64,000 nt of DNA, taken from assembly GCA_900074885.1 (NCBI GenBank), contig FJUW01000021.1, positions 372,001-436,000 on the forward strand. Direction: 5' to 3'. Source of the stretch: Rhynchosporium graminicola (Eukaryota; Ascomycota; Leotiomycetes; Helotiales; Ploettnerulaceae). A model generated the notes under the pieces. The model saw only the letters and a program-made list of their open reading frames with translations, was not told the origin of the DNA and did not search any database. Position 1 is the stretch's first letter; the number at the start of each line of letters is the position of its first letter. Positions 33,581 through 45,380 of this stretch are shown here, piece after piece. The translations under genes and the position numbers were made by a program.

Positions 33581-33972
33581 CGATTACAAGCTAGACACAG
33601 TAGTGAGATATAGCTAAGCTGAGTGTACATGTGATTAATGCTAGAGATGCTTGTAGCCATGCTTACAGAAGCCGATGAAAGAATCTGGCAAAACGCCAAA
33701 CGGGATATTCGCGTCAAATAGCAAGATTATGCAGTGCGTGTGTCCCCCCAGCCCCCGATCTTCCCTTCCTTCCAGATTCCTCCTTTTCCCAATCATTATC
33801 CTCTCCCAGCTCCAAATTCGCCCTGTCCTGTTGTACCAGCTTAGATATACCCTCCCCAACCCCATGACATATATTTCCCATCATCATTATCCATACCCAT
33901 ACCCTCCAGGGTCCACAATTAACACCCGAGCCCAATCCAACAAATCTCACAATATCATGTCCCCCCCTCGCC

Positions 33973-34647
33973 TCACCTCCGTCCACTCGCCTTCCTCCCG
34001 CCCACTGCGCCCCCATAACTACTCGGATCCACAGTCCTATAACCACTATCCCTCCTCTCCACCTCGGCACTAACCCTCGTACCCTTCTTGCGTCTCGGCG
34101 GACTATGTTCCTCAATAACCACCACCTCATCACTTCCAGCCAAACTCCTACTCCTCTCCCTCTCCCTCCTCGTCTCCCTGCTCTCCTCCACTATCACCCT
34201 ATCCACCCGCGCCGGCCGGCTCGGCTCCCTCACAATCCGCACCGGACTAGGCGCGCGCCGTACTTCTACCGTCTCGCTGACGCGCCGCGAGCGTGTGGAT
34301 CCGTGATGAGATTTACGACGGTCGCGGACGATGACGGACTCGGTGTAAGAGGAGCGAGAGGAGACGGTCCCGAATTGCAGGCAGGTGTATATTAACCATA
34401 GGATCAATAGAAAGCCGCCTACGGACCCGAGAACTATTCCTACGACTGTGCCGGGTGCTGGACCGCTGTTGATCTGGGCGTAGGTGGTAGGAATTATTCC
34501 AGGTGTGGATTGGCCATCTGAGAGGGATTGGCGGGTTATGAGAGTATTTGGGTTTGGTATCCTGCGCAGGAGATTCGCGAAGAGGGAGGAGGATGTTGAT
34601 GTCGTTGATGCAGAGGAGTACGGAGTGAGGGGTGGCATTGGAGCCAT
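33973..34647 (-). CDS. Single-pass membrane protein with Arg-rich cytosolic tail, 224 aa
   Basis: The frame is open further upstream (to 34827), but the ATG at 34647 gives MAPMPPLTPYSS, whereas the upstream part reads through a TTGCG repeat and is unlikely to be coding. Residues about 1-70 are Ser/Thr-rich and would be extracytosolic. A single membrane segment with small residues (GTVVGIVLGSVGGFLLILWL) follows, then a basic tail with RERERSRSL, VVVIEEHSPPRRKKGTRVSAE and YRTVDPSSYGG. This plan (Ser/Thr-rich ectodomain, one GxVxGSVxG membrane helix, charged tail) is common among uncharacterised Pezizomycotina proteins and resembles Mid2/Wsc-type sensors only in outline. No signal peptide is obvious. 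Confidence 0.7.
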   Translation of the reverse strand: MAPMPPLTPYSSASTTSTSSSLFANLLRRIPNPNTLITRQSLSDGQSTPGIIPTTYAQINSGPAPGTVVGIVLGSVGGFLLILWLIYTCLQFGTVSSRSSYTESVIVRDRRKSHHGSTRSRRVSETVEVRRAPSPVRIVREPSRPARVDRVIVEESRETRRERERSRSLAGSDEVVVIEEHSPPRRKKGTRVSAEVERRDSGYRTVDPSSYGGAVGGRKASGRR

Positions 34648-34782
34648 TGCGGCGGGGTGGCGGCGCGCAGACTCGATCGTATATATTGAATTAAAGTGAC
34701 GACAATGCGATTGATGGACCTCCTCCACGAGCCTGTCGTCGCTGATCAATGGGTTATTGATATCCTCCGTCGAAGCGACTTG

Positions 34783-34813
34783 CGTTGCGTTGCGTTGCGC
34801 TGCGCTGCGTTGC
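34783..34813. repeat. (TTGCG)n run in the gene leader
   Basis: Six or so pentamers, some read TGCGC; lies in the probable 5' untranslated region of the minus-strand membrane gene. Confidence 0.7.
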
Positions 34814-35069
34814 GCCTCCTCGCTCAAGGGTCAACAAACAACGGAGGGGAATCTCGCGGATCACAGGCCCGAGCTTGAGACAATGATGGATGTAGCTGTC
34901 GCAATAGAGTTCCGTAGGGCTGGCTGGCTGTATAAGGATTCGAATATGTAATACGTGAGTGATATGTACAAAGGTCGGAAAGCGTATCTGTACAATGCCG
35001 TACGCGGGAGTTGATGTAAATGAATTGAAGCGCTTGAAACGAGTGACGTGAAGGTTGGCAGGTAGAGGG

Positions 35070-35108
35070 AAGTGGTGGTGGTGGTGGTGGTGGTGGTAGT
35101 GGTAGTGG
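35070..35108. repeat. (GGT)n run
   Basis: About twelve trinucleotides with one or two variants. Confidence 0.8.
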
Positions 35109-35819
35109 TGTTGTCAGATAGAATTGGAAGGTTGGAATGGAACTAGGCGGAATTGGTCGAATACGGGCGCATGTCCGAGGCGTCCTGCAGCTGTGATAAA
35201 TAAGCCTGATCCGGCAACACGACACAACCTGCAGATAATAGTAAAATGGTATAAAAGGAATGATATAAGGAGAAGTATATTTACAATCAATAGGTACGTG
35301 GAATGCAAAAGATGATCTTTTGGGGAAGTGGGGGATGCAAGACATGAAAATCCTCTCCACTAACACAATTGAGGGGGCTGGGAGGAAGTCGTAATCGCAC
35401 GGAGGATTTGGCCTGTTTTGTTTTGGTCTTTAAACGTAATTACAGTACTTATACAATAAGAGAGGTTGGGGACTCCCGTCTCAACTCGGACTTACCGAGG
35501 ACTATGCATTACGGTACTTATATCCTCGCTGTTGCGGTAACGAACTGACAACACATGTAAATTTGGCTTATCTGATGTTGAGATCATAACATGATAACTT
35601 AGTAGACTTCTGTTATGAATGTACGTCGGCAAGGATCACCTGCTGACGTTGAGTGTCGAGCGGATGATGACGGTGACTTGCAGGGAAATGCAGGGAAATG
35701 CAGCTAGGCGAGGGGAGCTGTACATACCTTGGCACATTTCCATCTCACAATAAAGTGTGAATGGCAATGAAGCTATTCGGACTTTTGAGGGTTAGCCAAG
35801 GATATCTGTTTACAGCTAA

Positions 35820-37431
35820 CAACAAGAGCTTTATACCCTCAAAGTCAAAAATGAGGACAGGACGAAAGAAGAGATCAAGAACTTCAGTGTCCAAGTCAGA
35901 GATCTCGAGATACTCGAATCATGTTTAGCTTGTGATCGCGCGGTCCGGAGAATCCTCAAGGGGAGGGATATCTTGACTCCATCTCGGGAACAACAAACAC
36001 CAGAACCTCAATGCATTCTTCGGCCTTACGTCTTCGTTACCTTATGCAAGCCAGATGGACGGAACATGAACTTTAAAGAGGTCCTTTCGTCCCCCAACTC
36101 TCGACGGTACTATCACCAAAGAACTTACATGATTGGGCCGGCCAAGTCGTAGCGCAACGAAGGCTTCGAAGTAGATTAGACAAATTCCCAACTTCCCGCA
36201 CGCACCCGAGATTGGGAGGGAATGATCTCCCTTTATACGCACACATAGCTTTATGATAAATATAGACTGACAGTCTCATATCAAAGCGCAAAGTCTGATT
36301 TTCTATTGAAGAGGCTTTTCAATTCCGAGCTCATATCACACGCCAAAATGCTGTATTTCAGCTAGCTCTCTACTATAGAAATTGGGGTACGCAGAGATGT
36401 TGAGACCGCTGTGAGATTCCTCGGAGAGAGCTGTGAAAGCAAGGAAGATCTTGATTCCGAGATCTTGACATTGGCCTATCCAGGCACAGCTGTGGGAGAA
36501 GAAGTGGCTCCATATCCTGGTCTTGGTATACAGATGATGGAAAATGGAAGCATCTTGTTCAGTCCCGGTGGGGGAGACTGGCTCGTCGAATCTGTGTGGA
36601 TAGAGCTTGAGCACAACTGTCTAGGTAGGTGAAATAGATGATTTACGCAGTGAGCTTGAGATAATCCAGTACCGCTGTTGTAAATGACACGCCAGCTGGT
36701 TTTCGTATACTGGGAGCGGTGGATACACGACAAAAACCTTGAGTATCAGCTGGGGGGAATCCAGGGAGTTTCGAAGATCTTAGGACGCAGGTTCCCTATG
36801 GCGGTCGAATATTTCTTTATAGGCTTTTTGTGTCACAAACAGGGCAATTTGAGAAAGTAGCTGAGGGCTAAGAATATTTGATGGACTTGTTATTGGACAG
36901 TCTCGGGATAGATTATACATCTATTCTGGAGCTACTGACTATTCTTTGACCGTTGCACTAGTACCCTACGTCTTCGACAACTTCATACACTTTGAGCCGG
37001 TAATGAAGCTAGCCAAGGCATTCACGACGGCACGAAGCTCATCACTGCCGAGATCCAAGACGAGAACATCAAGTTGGCCAACATCGCTCGGCAAGGACAA
37101 AGAGACGCCCATATGCTGAAAATCTTTAGCATGGTAGCTGCGATAATACTCTCCGGCATCTCTTGATTGCGGTAAGCATCCACTCAGAAATAGGATTAGC
37201 GAGGCTAACTTCTACAGACTTTTTTCAGTTCAGATCTGGTTCAAGTTGAGTCGGTTGACCTCAAATACGTCGCAACATACCTCGTGGGAGGCGCAAACTG
37301 TGGCATTTTCGAAGTTCGGGGTCTTCGTTGTAATCTCGATGATTCTCAGTCCTGCGAATTTTGCGTATCATCTTCTATCCTCTTCTGAGAGGTGTACAAT
37401 GGCCTGGGTAGGTAGATATTCGGGATAGAAT
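35820..37431 (+). pseudogene. Remains of a CorA-like fungal membrane protein gene (tentative)
   Basis: A frame without an early ATG is open from 35820 to a TAG at 36150..36152 (FTLKVKNEDRTKEEIKNFSV onwards) and looks coding. From about 37000, NEASQGIHDGTKLITAEIQD and ENIKLANIARQGQRD lead into a hydrophobic segment (MLKIFSMVAAIILSGISL). After a probable intron (GTAAGC near 37168, CTACAG near 37217) come a second hydrophobic stretch (KFGVFVVISMILSPANFAY) and a stop at about 37430. Polar helix, RDA-M-K-I, membrane helix, short loop, membrane helix is the pattern of the CorA-like C-terminus found in many uncharacterised fungal proteins. The middle (36150-36960) cannot be joined in one frame. The two parts may belong to different genes. 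Confidence 0.35.
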
Positions 37432-38526
37432 TGTAACCAGGGGCAGTGATCGCGGAAGAAATTCGGGCTTGGAGAAAAGAGGTATGACTGTACCCGGGAC
37501 ATTTCTAGGATTCTGGACGAAAACGCGACGTCGGCTTGTTTGGATGTCGGGTGAGTCAGAGATGCGTTGATCAGCAAATACGATTCGAACAGCTTTGGTG
37601 TGTGGCAATAATGGCACTTGGTTCACCGCAGGTAGGGGAAGACGATCAGAATTTTGAATGATAAGTGACGAGTTCTGAGGTCTGAAGACTTGAACTGGAC
37701 AAACGACCAGAGACAAACCAACATCAGCCAAGCTTGCCAATTGCTTGTGGTTGAGAAAGCAAGATGCAACTATAGGTCTTGAATTCGAGGATTTGATATG
37801 AGACTCTTATTGGTTAGCTCCTTTTCATACGAGGCATGACTGCAAGGTCAGATCGCGGTACGTTCAAGTATTCCCGTCTTGACTTAACGTAATGTGGTAT
37901 GTATTTGGTCCAATATGCAAAGTAGAAGATGTTCAAGCGAGCCAAGTAAACAAACAGTCAGGAGGGCCAACGCCACGCCCTCGGCAGCAGATTAGCGTTC
38001 TTGCCGCCTCCCTTGCTCAGCCACACAGGTGCGACGTCCAGTGTAACAGAGACATCAAACATCTCCAATAATTTCTTCAGCCTTTCTCTTTCTCCTAAAC
38101 AAACGATCCCATTCGGTCATTCGAGAATAGAAATCTCAATTCGACAGCAACATCTTGATAATCAAAACCAACAAAGAAAAACAAATACTAGCCAAGCGAC
38201 CCGGATCCTCGGTACAGGTAGGAGGTATCTTGGCACGAAACATAAGACGGCGACCACGGGCACGGGATTGAACGGCAAACACTCATCAACTTAACGTCAT
38301 TAGTTGCGACGACACACTTCTTGTCATTAAGACTTACTTCATCACTCTCCTTAGAATTCTTCTTCTTTAAACCCTCTTCTTGACTTCTTGAAGCTTCTTG
38401 ATCTACTCTTCCTTATACCAAGCAACAACCGCGACTCTTGCGACAAGGCGATCTGTACAAAGCCTCGCCAACACCATAACACTTGACCACCAACGCCTCA
38501 ACCTCACCCAATACACAGCCCTCAAA
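37432..38526. other. Promoter region of the CYSTM gene
   Basis: No gene seen. The last 300 bases are pyrimidine-rich (CTTCTTC words) as expected for a strongly transcribed fungal leader. Confidence 0.5.
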
Positions 38527-38994
38527 ATGTCGAAATTTGACGCCCCAGCAGGTGCACCACCGCCAGCCGTACGATCCCCATTCCTCTTCTTAGCAAGCAC
38601 CTAGCACTAACACCCTCTCTAGTACGGTTCCGACGCTGGTTTCCAGTCCCCCGCCCCAGCACACATGCCTCCCCAACAACAGAACTTCTCGCAACAACCA
38701 CCTCACCAAGGCCAATATCCTCCCCAAGGCTATCCTCCGCAAGGGCAATACCCCAACCAAGACCCATACGCACAGCAAGGCGGTCCGCAACCATGGGGTC
38801 AGCAGCAACAGCAGGGAGGGTATTACCAACAAGGCCCGCAGATGGGCTATCCGCCCCAGGGAATGCAGGGGGGATATGGACAGCCGCAGGGACAGTATGT
38901 TGATCAGAGACGGCAGGGAGGGGGGAGCCAGGGCTTGTTGGGGGGTTGTTTGGCGGCTATGGCTTGTTGTTGTTGTTTGGATGTTTTGTTTTAG
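38527..38994 (+). CDS. CYSTM-type tail-anchored protein, Pro/Gln/Gly-rich, 137 aa
   Basis: Exon 1 is 38527..38568, a 54-nt GT-AG intron follows with a CACTAAC branch point (38569..38622), and exon 2 is 38623..38994. The protein starts MSKFDAPAGAPPPA, has a long YPPQG-repeat region (GQYPPQGYPPQGQYPNQDPY) and ends with a small-residue, cysteine-rich hydrophobic segment, GLLGGCLAAMACCCCLDVLF. This is the layout of CYSTM proteins (yeast relatives YDL012C and YBR016W), which sit in the plasma membrane through a Cys-rich, probably palmitoylated tail and are linked to stress tolerance. The tail runs to the very C-terminus, as the family expects. Its neighbour downstream is RAD6 on the same strand; no functional link is known. 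Confidence 0.85.
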
Positions 38995-39998
38995 GGGCCA
39001 GTCTTCAGCGATGGAAAGTTGGAGGGATGATGGATTGAGAGATGGGAAGGGGTGGTCAAGAAACGAGAGATCGGAAGGGGATCAGATTGGAGATTGGATG
39101 TGGAGCAGAGAGGATATGGAAGGAGTGGAAAGGAGCATTGGATAAGGCTCATGGGGAACAAGAGATGATGCTCTTTGATACTTCTGCTTCGAGCTTGTTT
39201 GTTTATTGGGATGGAGGCAGCAATTCTTTGTGGCGTTGGGCCGGCTGGTCCGTCTTTTACTATCTTTTTCGCAGTATGAGACGTAAGTCCATTGAGCATT
39301 ATTGAATGTACTATGTATGAGTCTGTAATGCGGATATTTCTATATCGAAATAATAGCTTGTCTTTCAGTGGTATAGTAGTCGATTGACATGAAAAAAGAG
39401 AAAAAAGTCCCTGGGTGACCACCTCCTGAACAGAGAACGAACGTGAAGCCCTAATGCAGGAATATATTTACCTCCAAAAAGGTCCAGCAAATCGAATGAA
39501 CCTATAATAACATAAAAGCCCGGTCGACATTAGAATAGTATTAGGCTACACTGTACAGCGGATATTTGAGCAACCCTGCCGCCACGTTGTGGCTCGCATG
39601 TCCCCGATCGAATGTGGCTGACATGCAGATTAGATACATAAACCTCACCTGCTTGCGTGACCGATCTGATCCGGGACCCATCAACATCAAATAGTTCCAA
39701 CTCTTCCCCAAACTCGAATTAGACAACAACAACAATTACAACAACAACAACAAACCGACCTCTCCCACTCCATATCCTCTGGGGCCTTGCAGCAACTGTT
39801 TATTCGATTGGTCATTCGTGAGGGAATCTCTGCCTACTGCGCGGCGGAATCTACATTCCCATCCCATCGACCTGACATCCCGAACCCCACTTGCCACTTC
39901 ATCGAACAACGTCCCTCGATCTCTCGAGCACGCGCAACCAGCGCACTGAATACTGGATCGCCGACGAATCTACGAGGATATAACAAGAACTCGGAACC
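38995..39998. other. Intergenic region between CYSTM and RAD6 genes
   Basis: 3' UTR of the CYSTM gene and RAD6 promoter. Contains a short CAA-rich stretch (about 39723-39752). No gene supported. Confidence 0.5.
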
Positions 39999-40714
39999 AT
40001 GTCTACAGCAGCTCGTCGTCGTCTCATGAGAGACTTCAAGGTATGCCGGACGAAATTGAATCGGGATTCTGTAGATGGTTGGATGAAGGGCATATTGCTA
40101 ACTGGACGGCTTATCATAGCGCATGCAAACGGATCCTCCAGCAGGTGTATCAGCAAGTCCCGTCGCAGATAATGTTATGCAATGGTACGTCTTCGTCTGC
40201 CTCGCCTACGGAAATTCTAGCTTCAGGAAGGGATAGAGGGGTTGGGGGAGAAAGGCAATTCAGACGGAGTCCAGATGGCTAACCACCCTTCTCCATCAGG
40301 AACGCAGTAATTATCGGCCCAGCAGACACGCCCTTCGAAGATGGCACGTTCAGATTAGTGATGCAATTCGAAGAACAATACCCCAACAAGCCGCCCGCCG
40401 TCAAGTTCATCTCCCAGATGTTCCATCCGAATGTTTATGCTACGGGAGAGTTGTGTTTGGATATCCTGCAGAATAGGTGGAGTCCGACGTATGATGTTGC
40501 GGCGGTTTTGACGAGTATTCAGAGGTATGTCTGGTTCTTGAAGGGAGAGGATGGGGGCTATGGCTGATGGACTGGGCTGATGTGTGATAGTCTACTGAAT
40601 GATCCTAATACCTCTTCCCCCGCCAACGTCGAAGCATCGAACCTTTACAAAGACAACCGAAAAGAGTATACAAAGCGAGTCAAGGAATCGGTAGAGAAGA
40701 GCTGGGAGGACTGA
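39999..40714 (+). CDS. rad6: Ubiquitin-conjugating enzyme E2 RAD6/UBC2, 151 aa
   Basis: E2 that monoubiquitinates histone H2B (with Bre1) and PCNA (with Rad18), and serves N-end-rule degradation (with Ubr1). Exons: 39999..40040, 40120..40184, 40300..40524, 40591..40714. The three GT-AG introns are 79, 115 and 66 nt, and the first has a GCTAAC branch point. The joined frame is 152 codons, the exact size typical of fungal RAD6. Landmarks are [20 protein letters not shown], the HPN motif with the active cysteine ([16 protein letters not shown]; Cys88 by family numbering), [20 protein letters not shown] and the end [11 protein letters not shown]. It lacks the acidic tail found in budding yeast, as other filamentous fungi do. 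Confidence 0.97.
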
Positions 40715-41434
40715 AGCCAGAACAGGAACTTGGGTAGGTAGAAGGCATTACGAGACATTGATAATGGCGGGGTTCTGGCGTTCCGGTGGACTATTGATAT
40801 TGCTGGTCGCTTCTACAAATCCCGGAATTGAGCTGGTTTTGCTTAAGATCATGGATGGAGAGTACGCAGCTGGGTGATTCTGCATAGTCGAGCGACTGCA
40901 TTATTTAGCGTTGTGAATTCTATTGTTCCAGGAACTCTTCCCTGTGATTGTTGTGAGTGGATATTGACATTCGGAATTAAACATTTCAGCCGCATCAACA
41001 ACAAAGCGGGTCATTATTATATCAACCCCTCTCCTATCTAGATCAGTGAATTAACCCTACATTATATGCTGTAACCTTATAGATTATTGAATATTATCCA
41101 TCCCCGATCTATTTAGGTAAATATGAAATGAAGTTATCGTTCAACAAGCATATTCCCAGTCTGTAACGTGATCACCCTGTGTGCCTGTCGCAGTGCATTG
41201 CATCGGGCAAATTAGCCCAGCACGCGAGTTTAAGACTGCTACTGTACGCAAACCTGGCAGTGTGTCAACAACCTCCCTTTCTTGAGCCACCAGAGAAGCA
41301 TCACCAACCAACCCTTGACTCGCACAACAGCCATCACTGCATTGCAGCACAATATTACCACCGACTCGTTCTGCGAGCCATCTGCTGCTGCACTTATGAT
41401 CGTTCCCGGATAGCAACAGCCTCGACTCGCGATC
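40715..41434. other. Intergenic region between RAD6 and kinesin
   Basis: 3' UTR of RAD6, an AT-rich stretch around 41000-41110, and the kinesin promoter/leader. Nothing else seen. Confidence 0.5.
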
Positions 41435-44381
41435 ATGTCCAACAGCATCAAAGTGGTTGCGCGGTTCAGGCCGCAGAACCGCATCGAGGTTGCAGAGGGC
41501 GGACAGCCTATTGTCGCATTCGAGAGCGATGACACATGTCGTTTGGACGTATGTATTCCTTGTCTGGAGGAAGGATTTTCTGCTGATACGATTTACAGAG
41601 CAAAGAGGCCTCCGGGTCGTTTACCTTCGACCGCGTGTTTGATATGAACTCGCGCCAGAAAGACGTTTTCGATTTCTCTATCAAATCTACCGTCGACGAT
41701 ATCCTCAACGGCTACAATGGAACGGTCTTCGCATACGGTCAGACGGGTGCGGGAAAGTCATATACCATGATGGGAACGGATATGGATGATCCTGAGGGCA
41801 GAGGTGTGATTCCTCGTATCGTGGAACAGATATTCCAAAGTATATTGTCGAGTCCGGGGACGATCGAATACACAGTACGGGTCAGCTATATGGAGATCTA
41901 CATGGAACGGATTCGGGATTTGCTGGCGCCGCATAATGATAACTTGCCCGTTCACGAGGAGAAGAACAGGGGTGTGTACGTGAAGGGTCTGCTGGAGATA
42001 TACGTATCGAGTGTGCAGGAGGTTTACGAGGTTATGCGAAGGGGTGGAAATTCCAGAGCAGTGGCTGCCACGAATATGAACGCAGAGTCTTCGCGGTCAC
42101 ATTCCATCTTCGTCATTACCATCACGCAGAAGAACGTCGAGACGGGCTCAGCAAAGAGCGGACAACTTTTCCTGGTCGATTTGGCGGGTAGTGAAAAGGT
42201 CGGCAAGACTGGTGCCAGCGGACAGACTTTAGAAGAGGCCAAGAAGATTAATAAGAGTTTGAGTGCTCTAGGAATGGTCATTAACAACTTGACAGATGGA
42301 AAATCATCACATATCCCATATCGGGACTCGAAACTTACACGAATTCTGCAAGAGAGTTTAGGAGGAAACAGTCGGACGACACTCATCATCAATTGTTCGC
42401 CGAGTAGTTACAACGATGCGGAAACACTCAGCACGATGCGTTTTGGAATGCGGGCAAAGGCGATCAAGAATAAGGCTAAGATCAATGCAGAAATCAGTCC
42501 TGCGGAACTCAAGGCTTTGCTCAAAAAAGCCCAATCACAAGTTACATCTTTCGAGTCCTACGTGCAGACTTTGGATGCGGAGGTCCAGCAGTGGAGATCT
42601 GGAGAGGCGGTGCCGAAAGAAAGATGGGCAGCTCCTTTGGAAGTCACTGGTGTCACAAAAGCGAAAGCACAACCTGCGAGGCCCTCTACGCCATCGAGAC
42701 TTACCGCTGAGAGTCGATCTGAGACACCTTCTATTTCGGAGCGGTCTGCGACACCTAGTTTACCCATCGAAAAAGACGAGAGGGAGGAATTTCTACGACG
42801 GGAAAATGAATTACAGGATCAGATCGCGGAGAAGGAGTCTCAGATATCTGCAGTGGAGAAGGCAATGCGAGAAACGAAAGAAGAACTGACGTATCTGAAA
42901 GAGCGGGACTCGAAAGGGAATCGCGAAAATGAGAAATTAACTGGCGAGGTCAATGAATTCAAGATGCAGATAGAACGGTTATCATTCGAGAGCAAGGAGG
43001 CTCAGATTACTATGGACGGGCTGAAAGAAGCCAATGCCGAATTGACGGCCGAACTCGATGAAGTCAAGCAGCAACTCCTGGATGTTAAGATGTCTGCGAA
43101 GGAAACTAGTGCTGTTTTGGATGAGAAGGAGAAGAAGAAAGCCGAGAAGATGGCTAAGATGATGGCTGGTTTCGATCTTGGTGGAGATGTTTTCAGCGAC
43201 AACGAGCGCAGTATCAAGAAGGTCATCGATCAAGTTGACATTCTCCATGATCAGACTGTTGCAGGCGAGGCCATCAATCCTGATGAGCTTGAGTCGATCA
43301 AGGCGGCATTAGTTGAGACTCAGGGGATAATCCGACAAGCAGAGCTCTCTTTTTACGGCACAGCATCTGACGATACCAACTCCAAGCGCCGCGAAGAACT
43401 CGAGCAGCGTCTTGAGGTTGTAGAGCGCGACTATGAAGATCTTCTCGAGCGGAATCTCAGCGAAGCGGATGTCGAAGAGGTCAAGCAGAAATTAGCTCAA
43501 GCTTACTCTAACAAGCAACATGTGCAGACATCACTAGTGGAGGACCTCAAAGCAGATCTCGCTCAGAAATCAGCCGAGATTCAGAAATTCAAGACTGTGA
43601 ACGAAGACCTGCAACGTAAGGTCAAAGCTGGAGGTGTAACTACTGGTACCGCGGGAGCAATGGCCAACGGAAAGACCGTGCAACAGCAAATCGCGGAATT
43701 CGACGTTATGAAGAAATCTCTCATGCGCGACTTACAAAATCGCTGCGAGCGTGTCGTTGAGCTCGAGATTTCGTTGGACGAGACAAGAGAACAGTACAAC
43801 AATGTGTTGAGGAGTAGCAATAACAGAGCGCAGCAGAAGAAGATGGCGTTCCTAGAGAGAAATCTCGAGCAGTTGACGCACGTCCAACGGCAGCTGGTGG
43901 AGCAGAATGGCAGTCTGAAGAAGGAGGTTGCTATTGCGGAACGGAAATTGATTGCGAGGAATGAGCGGATACAATCCCTCGAATCGCTATTGCAAGATTC
44001 GCAGGAGAAGTTGACGGCGGCGAATCATAGGTATGTTTCATCTCAACCAGTCCCCTATTCATTCGCCTTTGACTCTCCACCCCTTGAGCTCACTAAAAAT
44101 CTTGCTACATATACTAACCTGTCACTAGATTCGAAGCCCAACTCACGGCCGTAAAAGAGCGTCTCGAACTCGCCAAAGCCGGCTCAACACGCGGTCTTGC
44201 CTCCCCCACAAACGGAGGATTCTCTTTCGGTGGCGCGGGCTCGAGGATCGCTAAACCGCTCAGAGGAGGCGGAGCAGAGTCTGGCAATGTGACTGCGAAC
44301 CCGGCGATTACGGGACTGCAGAATGAGGCCAGTGGGAATGTGGGGAAGCGGAGTTCATGGTTTTTCTCGGGGCAGAAATAG
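41435..44381 (+). CDS. kinA: Conventional kinesin (kinesin-1 heavy chain), 932 aa
   Basis: Plus-end-directed microtubule motor for vesicle and nuclear transport and hyphal growth. Exons: 41435..41548, 41599..44030, 44129..44381; GT-AG introns of 50 and 98 nt. Motor domain: MSNSIKVVARFRPQN at the start, P-loop GQTGAGKS (residues 85-92), switch I NAESSRSHSIF, switch II DLAGSE and the neck-proximal NCSPSSYNDAETLSTMRFG. A heptad-rich stalk follows from about residue 390 to 880, broken by Pro/Ser-rich hinges (e.g. RPSTPSRLTAESRSETPS). The last exon encodes SRIAKPLRGG, the IAK motif that folds back on the motor for autoinhibition, and the end SSWFFSGQK. The length matches fungal kinesin-1. Missing the last intron would cost the IAK tail and end the protein at 44154. 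Confidence 0.97.
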
Positions 44382-44579
44382 AGTCTGGTAATGATAGGAG
44401 GGGGAGATTAGAGAGGGAGAAATGGGAAGAGAGTGGGGTGGGTGAAGAGAGATAGATGAGGATGAGGATGAGTCATTGGTGGCTGTGAGCGAATGAGCGA
44501 GTGAGCGAGAGAAGGAATTCAAGGATGGACGTAGAATAGATGAGATCATGTATACCCACGTTTTTCGTTTGTTGGAGGA

Positions 44580-44707
44580 ACCGAATCGAATCGAATCGAA
44601 TCGACTCTGCTCTGCTCTGCTCTGCTTTGCTGTGCTCTGTTGTGTGTGTAGGTAGGTATCTATGGTGAAGGTTGTGCTTTTTAGATCAAGGCAGGCAGGC
44701 AGGCAGG
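44580..44707. repeat. Cluster of pentamer and tetramer runs
   Basis: (GAATC)n followed by (CTCTG)n and, after a short spacer, (GCAG)n, within 130 bases downstream of the kinesin stop. Confidence 0.8.
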
Positions 44708-45336
44708 TATTGAAGGAGCACGGTCTAGTCTGCTCTGCTCTGCTCGGACTAGTCTATTTCTGGTCTTGTTGGTCAGGTAGGTAATCTTATGGAGAGAGAA
44801 AGTAAGGTAAAGTAAAGTAAAGAAAGGAACTTGCCTCCGAGGACAGTCAACGAGTCAGTCAGTCTATCTCATGTATTTTTTTTTGTGTCTTTTTTTGGGG
44901 AAATGATAGAGAATGGTCTTGGTGGTGAGTGCGTTCGCTGTGAGGATTTTGATGATTGTATGTTTATGCGGTTTTTTTGGGGAGGGGAGGGGGGGCGAGG
45001 GGGGGGATGTGCAAGGGGGAAGTTGTTGTGTTGTGCGATATGCGATGCGACGCGACGCGATGCGGGATGGTAGGTAGCTAGGTAACAGGTATTTCGCTAT
45101 TGGTGTTTTGATTTGATAGTGGGGTTTGATAGTTGGGTTTGATAGTTGGGTTTGTGGAGTTGGTGGAGTTGTGATGTGATGTGTGATGTGTGATGTGTCA
45201 AGTGTTTCGTGAGTTATTTGTAAGTTTGTCACTGAGTCTGTGAGCTAGCTGGATGGGTTGATGGATGGAAATGCAGCTTGAAGACATGGGGATGATATAC
45301 GGATCAGGAGCAGGAGCAGGAGCAGGAGGAGGAGGG

Positions 45337-45380
45337 NNNNNNNNNNNNNNNNNNNNNNNNNNNNNNNNNNNNNNNNNNNN
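45337..45380. other. Assembly gap (44 N)
   Basis: A run of N flanked by GGAGCA repeats on the left and a G run on the right. Gap size need not be real. G-rich flanks explain why sequencing failed here. Confidence 0.99.

Larger units (their letters stand above)
31016..33972. other. 3-kb gene-poor region with microsatellites
   Basis: No supported gene. Short frames at 31538..32008 (minus) and 32349..32579 (plus, beginning with a hydrophobic MAFYIILFASVSLLS) have no recognisable relatives. The 214-codon plus frame at 32644..33288 is Ser/Thr/Pro/His-rich because it reads through CATC/TATC microsatellites and is probably not coding. 33301..33972 is likely 3' UTR and flank of the membrane gene on the minus strand. 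Confidence 0.5.
34648..35819. other. 5' flank with pentamer and trinucleotide repeats
   Basis: Promoter/leader of the membrane gene. Contains a (TTGCG)n run at about 34783-34813 and a (GGT)n run at about 35070-35108. The minus-strand 180-codon frame here (35366..34824) is a reading of these repeats (poly-Pro) and is not called. Confidence 0.6.

Noticed and set aside
34824..35366. 180-codon minus-strand frame with a polyproline run
   Set aside because: It reads the complement of a (GGT)n repeat in the leader of a neighbouring gene.
41239..41535. 98-codon minus-strand frame at the kinesin start
   Set aside because: Antisense to the leader and first exon of kinesin.
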